Of a stretch of 64,000 nt of DNA, positions 1 to 22,700 are shown piece by piece. The number at the start of each line of letters is the position of its first letter. Within the stretch, counting starts at the first letter, position 1. The notes under the pieces are model-generated. The model saw only the letters and a list, made by a program, of their open reading frames with translations, did no database searches and was not told the origin of the DNA. Both the position numbers and the translations under genes were made by a program. Origin of the DNA: Pterobdella sp. o SKG-2022 (lineage: Eukaryota > Annelida > Clitellata > Hirudinida > Piscicolidae); assembly GCA_964035795.1 (NCBI GenBank), contig OZ038327.1, forward strand, positions 3,385,651-3,449,650, read 5' to 3'.

Positions 1-2287
1 TTTTATTCGTGAACTCACACCTCATCTTTATTTTCTTTCTTCGACATTCAATCATTTCATAATGGCTGGAGATTTTAATACCCCTAATTGTCATCATCTT
101 GATAATTCTCTTAATATTCTTTTGCGAGAGCACGGTTTGACGCAGCATATTAACTTTCCAACTCGCAGGCTTGGCAATACTCTTGATCTTGTTATCACAC
201 CGGATTCTCTCTCTTATCTTATTTCTGACCCTGTCAGCGAAATTTTTGAATCTGATCATTTCCTTATTTCGTGCCGTCTTAACCTCGTACGGCCCCACCT
301 TTCACCTCATCGTGTCACTTCTCGGTCTTTCAGAAATCTCAACTTGGCCGGCTTTGGAAAGGATGTCAATTTTATAAGCGATTTACTTATTAATTCTCCA
401 ATCTCTAAGGTCAATGACTTTGTTAGTTCCATGGACAAATTGTTCCTTTCGCTGATGGATTCTCATGCTCCTTTGAGTAGTCATACTTTTCGTCCCAGCT
501 TGCATTCACACTTTCATCTGTCTGAAAATGCTCTCTCCGCCAAACGCCGAAGAAGGTAAATCGAGAGACAGATATCCAGTCTCCGAAAGCTTTGCCGATC
601 ACTAATCTTCCCCGTCAGCCTTCCTTAACTGACAGTGACCAATCAAATCTCTCATTTTTTTCACCTCCTAGTGTTGACGAAATCATCAAATTGATCAATT
701 CCTTCCCAAATAAATCCTCACCTTTAGATATAATCCCTGTTTTCCTGCTGAAGCAGTTTTCCGGCATCTTCGCCTCCATTATATGCAAACTTTCTGCTCT
801 TTCCTTTTCACAGGGTATTTTTCCAACTTCATTCAAAACGGCGCAGGTAACCCCTTTACTAAAAAAATATAACCTAGACCCCATGCAACCATCCAATTAT
901 CGTCCAATTTCAAACCTCAGCACCATTTCAAAAATTTTAGAAAGGGTTGTTCTCAAGAGACTATTTCCTCATGTTTCTGCACTGCGTAACTTTAACCTTT
1001 TCCAGTCGGGGTATCGCTCACATCACTCAACGGAAACTGCGCTTTTGTACATCACTGACAGCCTCCTCAATATTTGTGCTACCGGGTGTGCGGCCGTCTT
1101 AGTGTCTTCAGATATTTTAGCAGCTTTTGACACTATTAATCATCCAAATATGCTGCATATCCTTGAAGACTACTTTCACATTTCTGGCATTGCTTTATCC
1201 TGGTTTCAGTCCTATCTCTCCGAACGCAAGCAATTTGTTAAAATAAGCTGCTCTTCTTCTACCCCTGTCTCCCTTTGTTTTGGTGTTCCTCAAGGTTCTG
1301 TTCTTGGGCCCATACTCTTTTCTCTTTATACTTCTCCTATTAGCGAGATCATACAGAAGCACGACGTTTTATATTATCAGCTTGCTGATGATATTACTCT
1401 CTTTACAGGCGCCTCTTATCTTGATCCTCATTCCAGCCTCACTAAGATATCTGAATGCATCACTGAGCTCAATCTTTGGTTTTCTAACAATCACCTCATG
1501 TTGAATCCTAACAAAAGCGAAGTGATGTTTGTCGGCAGTCCTATACTCCTTTCCAAATCCAATCTTCCCACTGAAGTTATCTTTGACGGCACTACTCTTT
1601 TCGTAACGTCCAAACTAAAGATACTAGGTGTAACTCTTGATTCTAGACTCAACTTTACACACTTTGTCTCTCAGATCATACAAGCATCCAACTTTCATCT
1701 CCATGCGATCAGACAGGCACGCAAGTTCCTACCCTTTGACACTGCCGTTGCTCTGACCACCTCTTTAGTTCTTTTAAGGATTGATTACTGTAACTCTCTT
1801 CTTTGTCGACTCCCGAACTGTCTTATTTCTAAGTTGCAATCTCTCCAAAATCGTGCTGCTAAAACCGTTCTTCAAGCCGACTATTATTCTTCATCTCACA
1901 CTTGTCTCGATCGCCTTCATTGGCTGCCGGTCGCACTAAGAGCCCAGTTCAAGTTGCTATGGCTCACGGCTAACATCTTATATTTTAATCAGCCGGCTTA
2001 TTTATATGACCGTCTTTCCATTAGACAGACTCCTGAGTCTCTCAGGTCTTCGAACTCTGGTTTATGGCTGCATCAGCCTGTCTCTTCTAACTCTTTTATA
2101 TCGCTCCTTCTCGCATATCGCCCCTCACTTAAGGAATTCTCTTCCATTTAATCTCCGTCTTTCACCTTCTCTTAAAATTTTTCGCAAGCGTTTAAAGACG
2201 CATCTTTATAACCAAATTTCTCTCTCATAGCCCTTCTGAGTAGAGCAGCGCCTCTGCAGCAAACCTAGCTTGCAAACTGTGCGCCCT
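1..2287 (+). mobile_element. Broken L2/CR1-like LINE (APE endonuclease C-terminus, reverse transcriptase, 3' end)
   Basis: Non-LTR retrotransposon, cut by the left edge of the window. The frame at 62-559 carries the end of an apurinic-type endonuclease: motif GDFN, then TLDLVIT and SDHFLI. After a frame change the reverse transcriptase reads at 592-2151: NYRPISNLSTISKILERVV, SGYRSHHSTETALL, AAFDTINH, GVPQGSVLGPILFSLY, the catalytic box as LADD where YADD or FADD is usual, then LHWLPV. A second frame change moves the conserved C-terminus (HIAPHLRNSLPF, FRKRLKTHLY) into the frame ending at 2230. The endonuclease-RT linker also looks too short, so a deletion is likely. The element is dead as it stands. 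A short 3' UTR (2231-2290) runs directly into (AAT)n. The jockey-superfamily L2/CR1 group is my assignment from motifs remembered for the family. Confidence 0.93.
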
Positions 2288-2445
2288 ACAAATAATAAAA
2301 ATAATAATAATAATGGTAATAATAATAATAATGATAATAATAATAATAATGATAATAATAATAATAGTAATAATAATAATAAAGATAATAATAATAATAT
2401 AAAAATAATAATAATAATTATAAAATAATAATAATAAAATCAACA
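2288..2445 (+). repeat. (AAT)n tail of the LINE
   Basis: Imperfect AAT trinucleotide run immediately downstream of the LINE 3' UTR. The region to 2728 continues as A/T-rich DNA with scattered AAT and no coding signal. It would lie in the intron or 3' part of the minus-strand gene. Confidence 0.85.
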
Positions 2446-2728
2446 ATAAAGCTAAAAACAATAAAAATAATTTGAATAATTTCGAAAAACAAAAGTAGTA
2501 ACAATATAATATAAGTAATGACCAATAGATTTACTAATAATAAGGCTAATAAAAACAACAAAAACAATCAAAAAAATCATTAATCAACATTAATAAAAAA
2601 AATAATAATTATATTAGTAATAATAATGATAATAGGAAATATATTCAAAAACAATAATAATAAAAAACTGTAATAAAAATAATAAATAAAAAAGCAATAA
2701 TAACAATAATGATAATAACAATAACAAC

Positions 2729-9887
<7,159 letters not shown>

Positions 9888-9957
9888 CTGTACGAAAAAA
9901 AATGATAAACATTAACCAATAGAACACATAATAACTATCAAAAATTAAAAAATAATA

Positions 9958-10075
9958 ATTCACTAATGAGTTAAGTCTAGAGCTTTTGAACTATAGTCAC
10001 GGGGTTCGAATTCCGGTCTGGGTAGCGTCTTCGGCACCTGAATTTCTTAGTAGCGCTTTATGAAAAAATGGCTCC
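9958..10075 (+). mobile_element. tRNA-derived SINE fragment, second family
   Basis: Contains a pol III B-box-like GGTTCGAATTCC preceded by a degenerate tRNA-like region, then GTAGCGCTTTATGAAAAAA downstream. It differs from the SINE copies at 27-39 kb. Confidence 0.6.
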
Positions 10076-10308
10076 CAATGTCTAAAAATAGCTAACAGCT
10101 AACCACGTGGTAAAAGATGAGAAGGAAGAGGATGATGATGTGGCGTGTTGACCTCTTTTCCGCCATCATGGACCTATCATCTTGGGCTTCATTTGACCTA
10201 GATATACTTTTTGATCTTTATCCGGCTTAGAACTGAAAAAAATTGAAAATGACCAAAGATTATAAATAATTATTCAAATTTCAAAGTGTTTTTTAATAAC
10301 TTGTTTTT
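10076..10308. other. Intergenic or intronic DNA, nothing firm
   Basis: Includes a patch of balanced composition at 10120-10235 (GATGATGATGTGGCGTG through GACCTAGATATAC) that may belong to the preceding SINE. No reading frame. Confidence 0.5.
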
Positions 10309-10400
10309 ATACATCCATCCATCCATCCATCCATCCATCCATCCATACATTCATCTATCCATCCAACCATTCATCTACTTCCCCATCCATCTATCCATCA
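10309..10400. repeat. (CATC)n microsatellite, degenerate
   Basis: CATC tetranucleotide run with CATT and ACTT variants. Confidence 0.9.
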
Positions 10401-11330
10401 TTCATTCATTTTCAACCAATTTATCTACCTCATTTGTTCATCAATCCACCCGTCTATTGCCTTTTCAAAGATTTTTCAAATTTTTTGAATATTTATTTGT
10501 TTATTTTCAATACATTATTTGAATAATAAATAGTTTATTAATAGATAAAATTCAGCTGTAAAAATGAATAATTTGAATGTTGATTGGACAGCACTTGATT
10601 ATTTATTCACAACTGTGTTTGCTTGGATTTTGTGCAAAATCTTTATGTAATTGTGGCTAGAATTCAACAGTGTGAATAAAAAAATTATTGAAAAAAGAAA
10701 TAAAAATTAATTAAAAATTATAAATTTTCGTGGAGAAGAGGGAAGGAGGGAAGAAGAATAGAAGAGAAAAAAAAAAAGGAGGAGGAGGAGAAGGAGGAGG
10801 AGGAAGAAAATGGTGAAGAGAAAAAGAAAGAAAAAAAAGAGAGGATGAAAAGCAAAAGGAAGAAGAGGAGAAGGAGAAAGAGGAAGACAGCAAACGGAAA
10901 TGAAATAAATAATAAATCATTTGCATCCCTTAATGTGAATAAAATAAAAATCAACTTTTAAATAAAATAAATTATTTTTGTATCAATTAACTTTTAAATA
11001 TTATAAACTCATTTTGTATAAATTAACTTTCAAATGCAGAAAAATGCATTGTAAGAATCATCTTTTGAATAAAACACCCAAGTATTTCATAAAAATTATA
11101 ATTACCCCACTCAATTTTTGCTAAAAAAAATTTTCATTTTTTTAGTTTTACGTGTAAATGAGAAATTTGTTCATAAAAATTTAAATTGATGCAAATTATA
11201 TTTTTTTATTCAAATTTTCCCATATTTATTTTTATTCTTCTGGTGAGTTATTTATTAAAAATGACACAATCTTGAAAAGAAAAGAGCGTCTTAAAAAATT
11301 GCTCCATCCATCACTACCCTAATTGTTTCT
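10401..11330. other. A/T-rich DNA with a purine strand
   Basis: Mostly A/T-rich. 10735-10892 is an almost pure purine tract on the plus strand (GGA, GAA, AAAAGA runs). No gene recognised. Confidence 0.65.
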
Positions 11331-11331
11331 G

Positions 11332-11332
11332 T

Positions 11333-11393
<61 letters not shown>

Positions 11394-11412
11394 CCATCAC
11401 CACCATCATCAC

Positions 11413-11459
<47 letters not shown>

Positions 11460-11516
11460 CCTTCAACATCATCATCATCACCTTCATCATCATCATCACC
11501 ATCACCATCATCACCT
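11332..11516. repeat. (ATC)n microsatellite
   Basis: ATC trinucleotide run with occasional ACC and TTC interruptions. Confidence 0.96.
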
Positions 11517-11890
11517 TAATATTATCCAAAGAAATTCAACAGAGAAATTTTAAAACTAATATCATTCTATTACTCCAAGCCAAATTTATTTTTGTTCTTT
11601 TTTCATTATTTTTTCTCTATTATTATTTTTCTTATTATATTTATGATTCATTTTATTGTTAATTTTTCAATTATTTTTATTACTTTTTTCATATTTTTTT
11701 TATTTTTATTATTTTCTATTTTTTAATTAATTATTTTTTTTATTTCCCTTAATTAGCATTTATAACGTCAGTAAATTATCATCAAATCTCCATTTTCTCC
11801 ATTATTATTTATCACTGGTATATTTCTAATGTTGTTATTATTACTGATCACATTTATTATTATTTCATTTTTTTTTCTTTCATCAGCTTG

Positions 11891-11923
<33 letters not shown>

Positions 11924-12109
11924 TTTAATATTAATGTTTTTCGTATGTTTTTGTTTTTTTTATCAGTATCCGTAAGTAATCCTAGTATGCAAAAAAAGTA
12001 AACAATAAAACACAAATTAACTTTTAACCAAACGTCATAAAAACAATTTTTTTCTCAATTTTTTCAAAAATGTCTTTGTAGATCCCTTGATCTCGTTTTT
12101 ATATACGAC

Positions 12110-13786
<1,677 letters not shown>

Positions 13787-16700
13787 TGTTGCTCCCATGG
13801 TTGTTGTTATTGTTGCTCCCATGGTTGTTGTTATTGTTGCTTTCATGGTTGTTGTTATTGTTGCTCCCATGGTTGTTGTTATTGTTGCTCCCATGGTTGT
13901 TGTTATTGTTGCTTCTATGGTTGTTGTGATTGTTGCTCCCATGGTTGTTGTTATTGTTGCTCCCATGGTTGTTGTTATTGTTGCTTCTATGGTTGTTGTT
14001 ATTTTTGCTCTCATGGTTGTTGTTATTGTTGCTCCCATGGTTGTTGTTATTGTTGCTCCCATGTTTGTTGTTATTGTTGCTCCCATGGTTGTTGTTATTG
14101 TTGCTCCCATGGTTGTTGTTATTGTTGCTTCTATGGTTGTTGTGATTGTTGCTCCCATGGTTGTTGTTATTGTTGCTTCTATGGTTGTGGTTATTGTTGC
14201 TTCCATGGTTGTTGTTATTGTTGCTCCCATAGTTGTTGTTATTGTTGCTCCCATGGTTGTTGTTATTGTTGCTTTCATGGTTGTGGTTATTGTTGCTTTC
14301 ATGGTTGTTGTTATTTTTGCTCCCATGGTTGTTGTTATTGTTGCTTCCATGGTTGTTGTTATTGTTGCTTCTATGGTTGTTGTTGTTATTGTTGCTTCCA
14401 TGGTTGTTGTTATTGTTGCTTCTATGGTTGTTGTTATTGTTGCTCCCATGGTTGTTGTTATTGTTGCTTCTATGGTTGTGGTTATTGTTGCTTCCATGGT
14501 TGTTGTTATTGTTGCTCCCATAGTTGTTGTTATTGTTGCTTCTATGGTTGTGGTTATTGTTGCTTCCATGGTAGTTGTTATTGTTGCTCCCATGGTTGTT
14601 GTTATTGTTGCTCCCATGGTTGTTGTTATTGTTGCTTCTATGGTTGTTGTTATTGTTGCTCCCATGGTTGTTGTTATTGTTGCTCCCATGGTTGTTGTTA
14701 TTGTTGCTTCTATTGTTGTTGTTATTGTTGCTCTCATGGTTGTTGTTATTGTTGCTTTCATGGTTGTTGTTTTGTTGCTTCTATGGTTGTTGTTATTGTT
14801 GCTATCATGGTTGTTGTTATTGTTGCTTCTATGGTTGTTGTTATTGTTGCTCCCATGGTAGTTGTTATTGTTGCTCTCATGGTTGTTGTTATTGTTGCTT
14901 CCATGGTTGTTGTTATTGTTGCTCCCATGGTTGTTGTTATTGTTGCTTCTATGGTTGTTGTTGTTATTGTTGCTTCCATGGTTGTTGTTATTGTTGCTTC
15001 TATGGTTGTTGTTATTTTTGCTCTCATGGTTGTTGTTATTGTTGCTCCCATGGTTGTTGTTATTGTTGCTCCCATGTTTGTTGTTATTGTTGCTTCCATG
15101 GTAGTTGTTATTGTTGCTCCCATGGTTGTTGTTATTGTTGCTCCCATGGTAGTTGTTATTGTTGCTCTCATGGTTGTTGTTATTGTTGCTTTCATGGTTG
15201 TTGTTAATGTTGCTTCTATGGTTGTTGTTTTTGTTGCTCCCATGGTTGTTGTTATTGTTGCTTCCATGGTTGTTGTTATTGTTGCTTCTATGGTTGTTGT
15301 TATTGTTGCTTCCATGGTTGTTGTTATTGTTGCTTCTATGGTTGTTGTTATTGTTGCTTTCATGGTTGTGGTTATTGTTGCTTTCATGGTTGTTGTTATT
15401 TTTGCTCCCATGGTTGTTGTTATTGTTGCTTCCATGGTTGTTGTTATTGTTGCTTCTATGGTTGTTGTTGTTATTGTTGCTTCCATGGTTGTTGTTATTG
15501 TTGCTTCTATGGTTGTTGTTATTGTTGCTCCCATGGTTGTTGTTATTGTTGCTTCTATGGTTGTGGTTATTGTTGCTTCAATGGTTGTTGTTATTGTTGC
15601 TCCCATAGTTGTTGTTATTGTTGCTCCCATGGTTGTTGTTATTGTTGCTTCTATGGTTGTGGTTATTGTTGCTTCCATGGTTGTTGTTATTGTTGCTCCC
15701 ATAGTTGTTGTTATTGTTGCTCCCATGGTTGTTGTTATTGTTGCTCCCATGGTTGTTGTTTTTGTTGCTCCCATGGTTGTCGTTATTGTTGCTCCCATGG
15801 TTGTTGTTATTGTTGCTTCCATGGTTGTTGTTATTGTTGCTTCTATGGTTGTTGTTGTTATTGTTGCTTCCATGGTTGTTGTTATTGTTGCTTCTATGGT
15901 TGTTGTTGTTATTGTTGCTTCCATGGTTGTTTTTATTGTTGCTTCTATGGTTGTTGTTATTGTTGCTTCTATGGTTGTTGTTGTCATTGTTGCTTCCATG
16001 GTTGTTGTTATTGTTGCTTCTATGGTTGTTGTTATTGTTGCTCCCATGGTTGTTGTTATTGTTGCTTCTATGGTTGTGGTTATTGTTGCTTCCATGGTTG
16101 TTGTTATTGTTGCTCCCATAGTTGTTGTTATTGTTGCTTCTATGGTTGTGGTTATTGTTGCTCCCATGGTAGTTGTTATTGTTGCTCTCATGGTTGTTGT
16201 TATTGTTGCTTCTATGGTTGTTGTTATTGTTGCTTCCATGGTTGTTGTTATTGTTGCTCCCATGGTTGTTGTTATTTTTGCTTCCATAGTTGTTGTTATT
16301 GTTGCTCCCATGGTTGTTGTTTTTGTTGCTCCCATGGTTGTCGTTATTGTTGCTCCCATGGTTGTTGTTATTGTTGCTTCCATGGTTGTTGTTATTGTTG
16401 CTTCTATGGTTGTTGTTGTTATTGTTGCTTCCATGGTTGTTGTTATTGTTGCTTCTATGGTTGTTGTTGTTATTGTTGCTTCCATGGTTGTTGTTATTGT
16501 TGCTTCTATGGTTGTTGTTATTGTTGCTTCTATGGTTGTTGTTGTCATTGTTGCTTCCATGGTTGTTGTTATTGTTGCTTCCATGCTTGTTGTTATTGTT
16601 GCTCCCATAGTTGTTGTTATTGTTGCTTCTATGGTTGTTGTTATTGTTGCTCCCATGGTAGTTGTTATTGTTGCTCTCATGGTTGTTGTTATTGTTGCTT

Positions 16701-19700
16701 CCATGGTTGTTGTTATTGTTGCTCCCATGGTTGTTGTTATTTTTGCTTCCATGGTTGTTGTTATTGTTGCTCTCATGGTTGTTGTTATTGTTGCTTCCAT
16801 GGTTGTTGTTATTGTTGCTCCCATGGTTGTTGTTATTTTTGCTTCCATAGTTGTTGTTATTGTTGCTTCCATGGTTGTTGTTATTGTTGCTATCATGGTT
16901 GATGTTATTGTTGCTCCCATGGTTGTTGTTTTTGTTGCTTCCATGGTTGTTGTTATTGTTGCTCCCATGGTTGTTGTTATTGTTGCTTTCATGGTTGTTG
17001 TTATTTTTGCTCCCATGGTTGTTGTTATTGTTGCTCCCATGGTAGTTGTTATTGTTGCTCTCATGGTTGTTGTTATTGTTGCTTCTATGGTTGTTGTTAT
17101 TGTTGCTTCCATGGTAGTTGTTATTGTTGCTTCCATGGTTGTTGTTATTGATGCTCCCATGGTTGTTGTTATTGTTGATCCCATGGTTGTTGTTTTTGTT
17201 GCTCCCATGGTTGTCGTTATTGTTGCTCCCATGGTTGTTGTTATTGTTGCTTTCATGGTTGTTGTTATTTTTGCTCCCATGGTTGTTGTTATTGTTGCTC
17301 CCATGGTTGTTGTTATTGTTGCTCCCATGGTTGTTGTTATTGTTGCTCCCATGGTTGTTGTTATTGTTGCTTCTATGGTTGTTGTTATTTTTGCTCTCAT
17401 GGTTGTTGTTATTGTTGCTCCCATGGTTGTTGTTATTGTTGCTCCCATGTTTGTTGTTATTGTTGCTCCCATGGTTGTTGTTATTGTTGCTCCCATGGTT
17501 GTTGTTATTGTTGCTTCTATGGTTGTTGTGATTGTTGCTCCCATGGTTGTTGTTATTGTTGCTTCTATGGTTGTGGTTATTGTTGCTTCCATGGTTGTTG
17601 TTATTGTTGCTCCCATAGTTGTTGTTATTGTTGCTCCCATGGTTGTTGTTATTGTTGCTTTCATGGTTGTGGTTATTGTTGCTTTCATGGTTGTTGTTAT
17701 TTTTGCTCCCATGGTTGTTGTTATTGTTGCTTCCATGGTTGTTGTTATTGTTGCTTCTATGGTTGTTGTTGTTATTGTTGCTTCCATGGTTGTTGTTATT
17801 GTTGCTTCTATGGTTGTTGTTATTGTTGCTCCCATGGTTGTTGTTATTGTTGCTTCTATGGTTGTGGTTATTGTTGCTTCCATGGTTGTTGTTATTGTTG
17901 CTCCCATAGTTGTTGTTATTGTTGCTTCTATGGTTGTGGTTATTGTTGCTTCCATGGTAGTTGTTATTGTTGCTCCCATGGTTGTTGTTATTGTTGCTCC
18001 CATGGTTGTTGTTATTGTTGCTTCTATGGTTGTTGTTATTGTTGCTCCCATGGTTGTTGTTATTGTTGCTCCCATGGTTGTTGTTATTGTTGCTTCTATT
18101 GTTGTTGTTATTGTTGCTCTCATGGTTGTTGTTATTGTTGCTTTCATGGTTGTTGTTGTTATTGTTGCTTCCATGGTTGTTTTTATTGTTGCTTCTATGG
18201 TTGTTGTTATTGTTGCTTCTATGGTTGTTGTTGTCATTGTTGCTTCCATGGTTGTTGTTATTGTTGCTTCCATGGTTGTTGTTATTGTTGCTTCTATGGT
18301 TGTTGTTGTTATTGTTGCTTCCATGGTTGTTGTTATTGTTGCTTCTATGGTTGTTGTTGTTATTGTTGCTTCCATGGTTGTTTTTATTGTTGCTTCTATG
18401 GTTGTTGTTATTGTTGCTTCTATGGTTGTTGTTGTCATTGTTGCTTCCATGGTTGTTGTTATTGTTGCTTCTATGGTTGTTGTTATTGTTGCTCCCATGG
18501 TTGTTGTTATTGTTGCTTCTATGGTTGTGGTTATTGTTGCTTCCATGGTTGTTGTTATTGTTGCTCCCATAGTTGTTGTTATTGTTGCTTCTATGGTTGT
18601 GGTTATTGTTGCTCCCATGGTAGTTGTTATTGTTGCTCTCATGGTTGTTGTTATTGTTGCTTCTATGGTTGTTGTTATTGTTGCTTCCATGGTTGTTGTT
18701 ATTGTTGCTCCCATGGTTGTTGTTATTTTTGCTTCCATAGTTGTTGTTATTGTTGCTCCCATGGTTGTTGTTTTTGTTGCTCCCATGGTTGTCGTTATTG
18801 TTGCTCCCATGGTTGTTGTTATTGTTGCTTCCATGGTTGTTGTTATTGTTGCTTCTATGGTTGTTGTTGTTATTGTTGCTTCCATGGTTGTTGTTATTGT
18901 TGCTTCTATGGTTGTTGTTGTTATTGTTGCTTCCATGGTTGTTGTTATTGTTGCTTCTATGGTTGTTGTTATTGTTGCTTCTATGGTTGTTGTTGTCATT
19001 GTTGCTTCCATGGTTGTTGTTATTGTTGCTTCCATGCTTGTTGTTATTGTTGCTCCCATAGTTGTTGTTATTGTTGCTTCTATGGTTGTTGTTATTGTTG
19101 CTCCCATGGTAGTTGTTATTGTTGCTCTCATGGTTGTTGTTATTGTTGCTTCCATGGTTGTTGTTATTGTTGCTCCCATGGTTGTTGTTATTTTTGCTTC
19201 CATGGTTGTTGTTATTGTTGCTCTCATGGTTGTTGTTATTGTTGCTTCCATGGTTGTTGTTATTGTTGCTCCCATGGTTGTTGTTATTTTTGCTTCCATA
19301 GTTGTTGTTATTGTTGCTTCCATGGTTGTTGTTATTGTTGCTATCATGGTTGATGTTATTGTTGCTCCCATGGTTGTTGTTTTTGTTGCTTCCATGGTTG
19401 TTGTTATTGTTGCTCCCATGGTTGTTGTTATTGTTGCTTTCATGGTTGTTGTTATTTTTGCTCCCATGGTTGTTGTTATTGTTGCTCCCATGGTAGTTGT
19501 TATTGTTGCTCTCATGGTTGTTGTTATTGTTGCTTCTATGGTTGTTGTTATTGTTGCTTCCATGGTAGTTGTTATTGTTGCTTCCATGGTTGTTGTTATT
19601 GATGCTCCCATGGTTGTTGTTATTGTTGATCCCATGGTTGTTGTTTTTGTTGCTCCCATGGTTGTCGTTATTGTTGCTCCCATGGTTGTTGTTATTGTTG

Positions 19701-22700
19701 CTTTCATGGTTGTTGTTATTTTTGCTCCCATGGTTGTTGTTATTGTTGCTCCCATGGTTGTTGTTATTGTTGCTCCCATGGTTGTTGTTATTGTTGCTCC
19801 CATGGTTGTTGTTATTGTTGCTTCTATGGTTGTTGTTATTTTTGCTCTCATGGTTGTTGTTATTGTTGCTCCCATGGTTGTTGTTATTGTTGCTCCCATG
19901 TTTGTTGTTATTGTTGCTCCCATGGTTGTTGTTATTGTTGCTCCCATGGTTGTTGTTATTGTTGCTTCTATGGTTGTTGTGATTGTTGCTCCCATGGTTG
20001 TTGTTATTGTTGCTTCTATGGTTGTGGTTATTGTTGCTTCCATGGTTGTTGTTATTGTTGCTCCCATAGTTGTTGTTATTGTTGCTCCCATGGTTGTTGT
20101 TATTGTTGCTTTCATGGTTGTGGTTATTGTTGCTTTCATGGTTGTTGTTATTTTTGCTCCCATGGTTGTTGTTATTGTTGCTTCCATGGTTGTTGTTATT
20201 GTTGCTTCTATGGTTGTTGTTGTTATTGTTGCTTCCATGGTTGTTGTTATTGTTGCTTCTATGGTTGTTGTTATTGTTGCTCCCATGGTTGTTGTTATTG
20301 TTGCTTCTATGGTTGTGGTTATTGTTGCTTCCATGGTTGTTGTTATTGTTGCTCCCATAGTTGTTGTTATTGTTGCTTCTATGGTTGTGGTTATTGTTGC
20401 TTCCATGGTAGTTGTTATTGTTGCTCCCATGGTTGTTGTTATTGTTGCTCCCATGGTTGTTGTTATTGTTGCTTCTATGGTTGTTGTTATTGTTGCTCCC
20501 ATGGTTGTTGTTATTGTTGCTCCCATGGTTGTTGTTATTGTTGCTTCTATTGTTGTTGTTATTGTTGCTCTCATGGTTGTTGTTATTGTTGCTTTCATGG
20601 TTGTTGTTTTGTTGCTTCTATGGTTGTTGTTATTGTTGCTATCATGGTTGTTGTTATTGTTGCTTCTATGGTTGTTGTTATTGTTGCTCCCATGGTAGTT
20701 GTTATTGTTGCTCTCATGGTTGTTGTTATTGTTGCTTCCATGGTTGTTGTTATTGTTGCTCCCATGGTTGTTGTTATTGTTGCTTCTATGGTTGTTGTTG
20801 TTATTGTTGCTTCCATGGTTGTTGTTATTGTTGCTTCTATGGTTGTTGTTATTTTTGCTCTCATGGTTGTTGTTATTGTTGCTCCCATGGTTGTTGTTAT
20901 TGTTGCTCCCATGTTTGTTGTTATTGTTGCTTCCATGGTAGTTGTTATTGTTGCTCCCATGGTTGTTGTTATTGTTGCTCCCATGGTAGTTGTTATTGTT
21001 GCTCTCATGGTTGTTGTTATTGTTGCTTTCATGGTTGTTGTTAATGTTGCTTCTATGGTTGTTGTTTTTGTTGCTCCCATGGTTGTTGTTATTGTTGCTT
21101 CCATGGTTGTTGTTATTGTTGCTTCTATGGTTGTTGTTATTGTTGCTTCCATGGTTGTTGTTATTGTTGCTTCTATGGTTGTTGTTATTGTTGCTTTCAT
21201 GGTTGTGGTTATTGTTGCTTTCATGGTTGTTGTTATTTTTGCTCCCATGGTTGTTGTTATTGTTGCTTCCATGGTTGTTGTTGTCATTGTTGCTTCCATG
21301 GTTGTTGTTATTGTTGCTTCCATGCTTGTTGTTATTGTTGCTCCCATAGTTGTTGTTATTGTTGCTTCTATGGTTGTTGTTATTGTTGCTCCCATGGTAG
21401 TTGTTATTGTTGCTCTCATGGTTGTTGTTATTGTTGCTTCCATGGTTGTTGTTATTGTTGCTCCCATGGTTGTTGTTATTTTTGCTTCCATGGTTGTTGT
21501 TATTGTTGCTCTCATGGTTGTTGTTATTGTTGCTTCCATGGTTGTTGTTATTGTTGCTCCCATGGTTGTTGTTATTTTTGCTTCCATAGTTGTTGTTATT
21601 GTTGCTTCCATGGTTGTTGTTATTGTTGCTATCATGGTTGATGTTATTGTTGCTCCCATGGTTGTTGTTTTTGTTGCTTCCATGGTTGTTGTTATTGTTG
21701 CTCCCATGGTTGTTGTTATTGTTGCTTTCATGGTTGTTGTTATTTTTGCTCCCATGGTTGTTGTTATTGTTGCTCCCATGGTAGTTGTTATTGTTGCTCT
21801 CATGGTTGTTGTTATTGTTGCTTCTATGGTTGTTGTTATTGTTGCTTCCATGGTAGTTGTTATTGTTGCTTCCATGGTTGTTGTTATTGATGCTCCCATG
21901 GTTGTTGTTATTGTTGATCCCATGGTTGTTGTTTTTGTTGCTCCCATGGTTGTCGTTATTGTTGCTCCCATGGTTGTTGTTATTGTTGCTTTCATGGTTG
22001 TTGTTATTTTTGCTCCCATGGTTGTTGTTATTGTTGCTCCCATGGTTGTTGTTATTGTTGCTCCCATGGTTGTTGTTATTGTTGCTTCCATGGTAGTTGT
22101 TTTTGTTGCTTCCATGGTTGTTGTTATTGTTGCTATCATGGTTGATGTTATTGTTGCTCCCATGGTTGTTGTTTTTGTTGCTCCCATGGTTGTCGTTATT
22201 GTTGCTCCCATGGTTGTTGTTATTGTTGCTTCTATGGTTGTTGTTATTGTTGCTTCCATGGTTGTTGTTATTGATGCTCCCATGGTTGTTGTTATTGTTG
22301 CTCCCATGGTTGTTGTTTTTGTTGCTCCCATAGTTGTCGTTATTGTTGCTCCCATGGTTGTTGTTATTGTTGCTTCTATGGTTGTTGTTATTGTTGCTTC
22401 CATGGTAGTTGTTTTTGTTGCTTCCATGGTTGTTGTTATTGTTGCTATCATGGTTGATGTTATTGTTGCTCCCATGGTTGTTGTTTTTGTTGCTCCCATG
22501 GTTGTCGTTATTGTTGCTCCCATGGTTGTTGTTATTGTTGCTTTCATGGTTGTTGTTATTTTTGCTCCCATGGTTGTTGTTATTGTTGCTCCCATGGTAG
22601 TTGTTATTGTTGCTCTCATGGTTGTTGTTATTGTTGCTTCTATGGTTGTTGTTATTGTTGCTTCCATGGTAGTTGTTATTGTTGCTTCCATGGTTGTTGT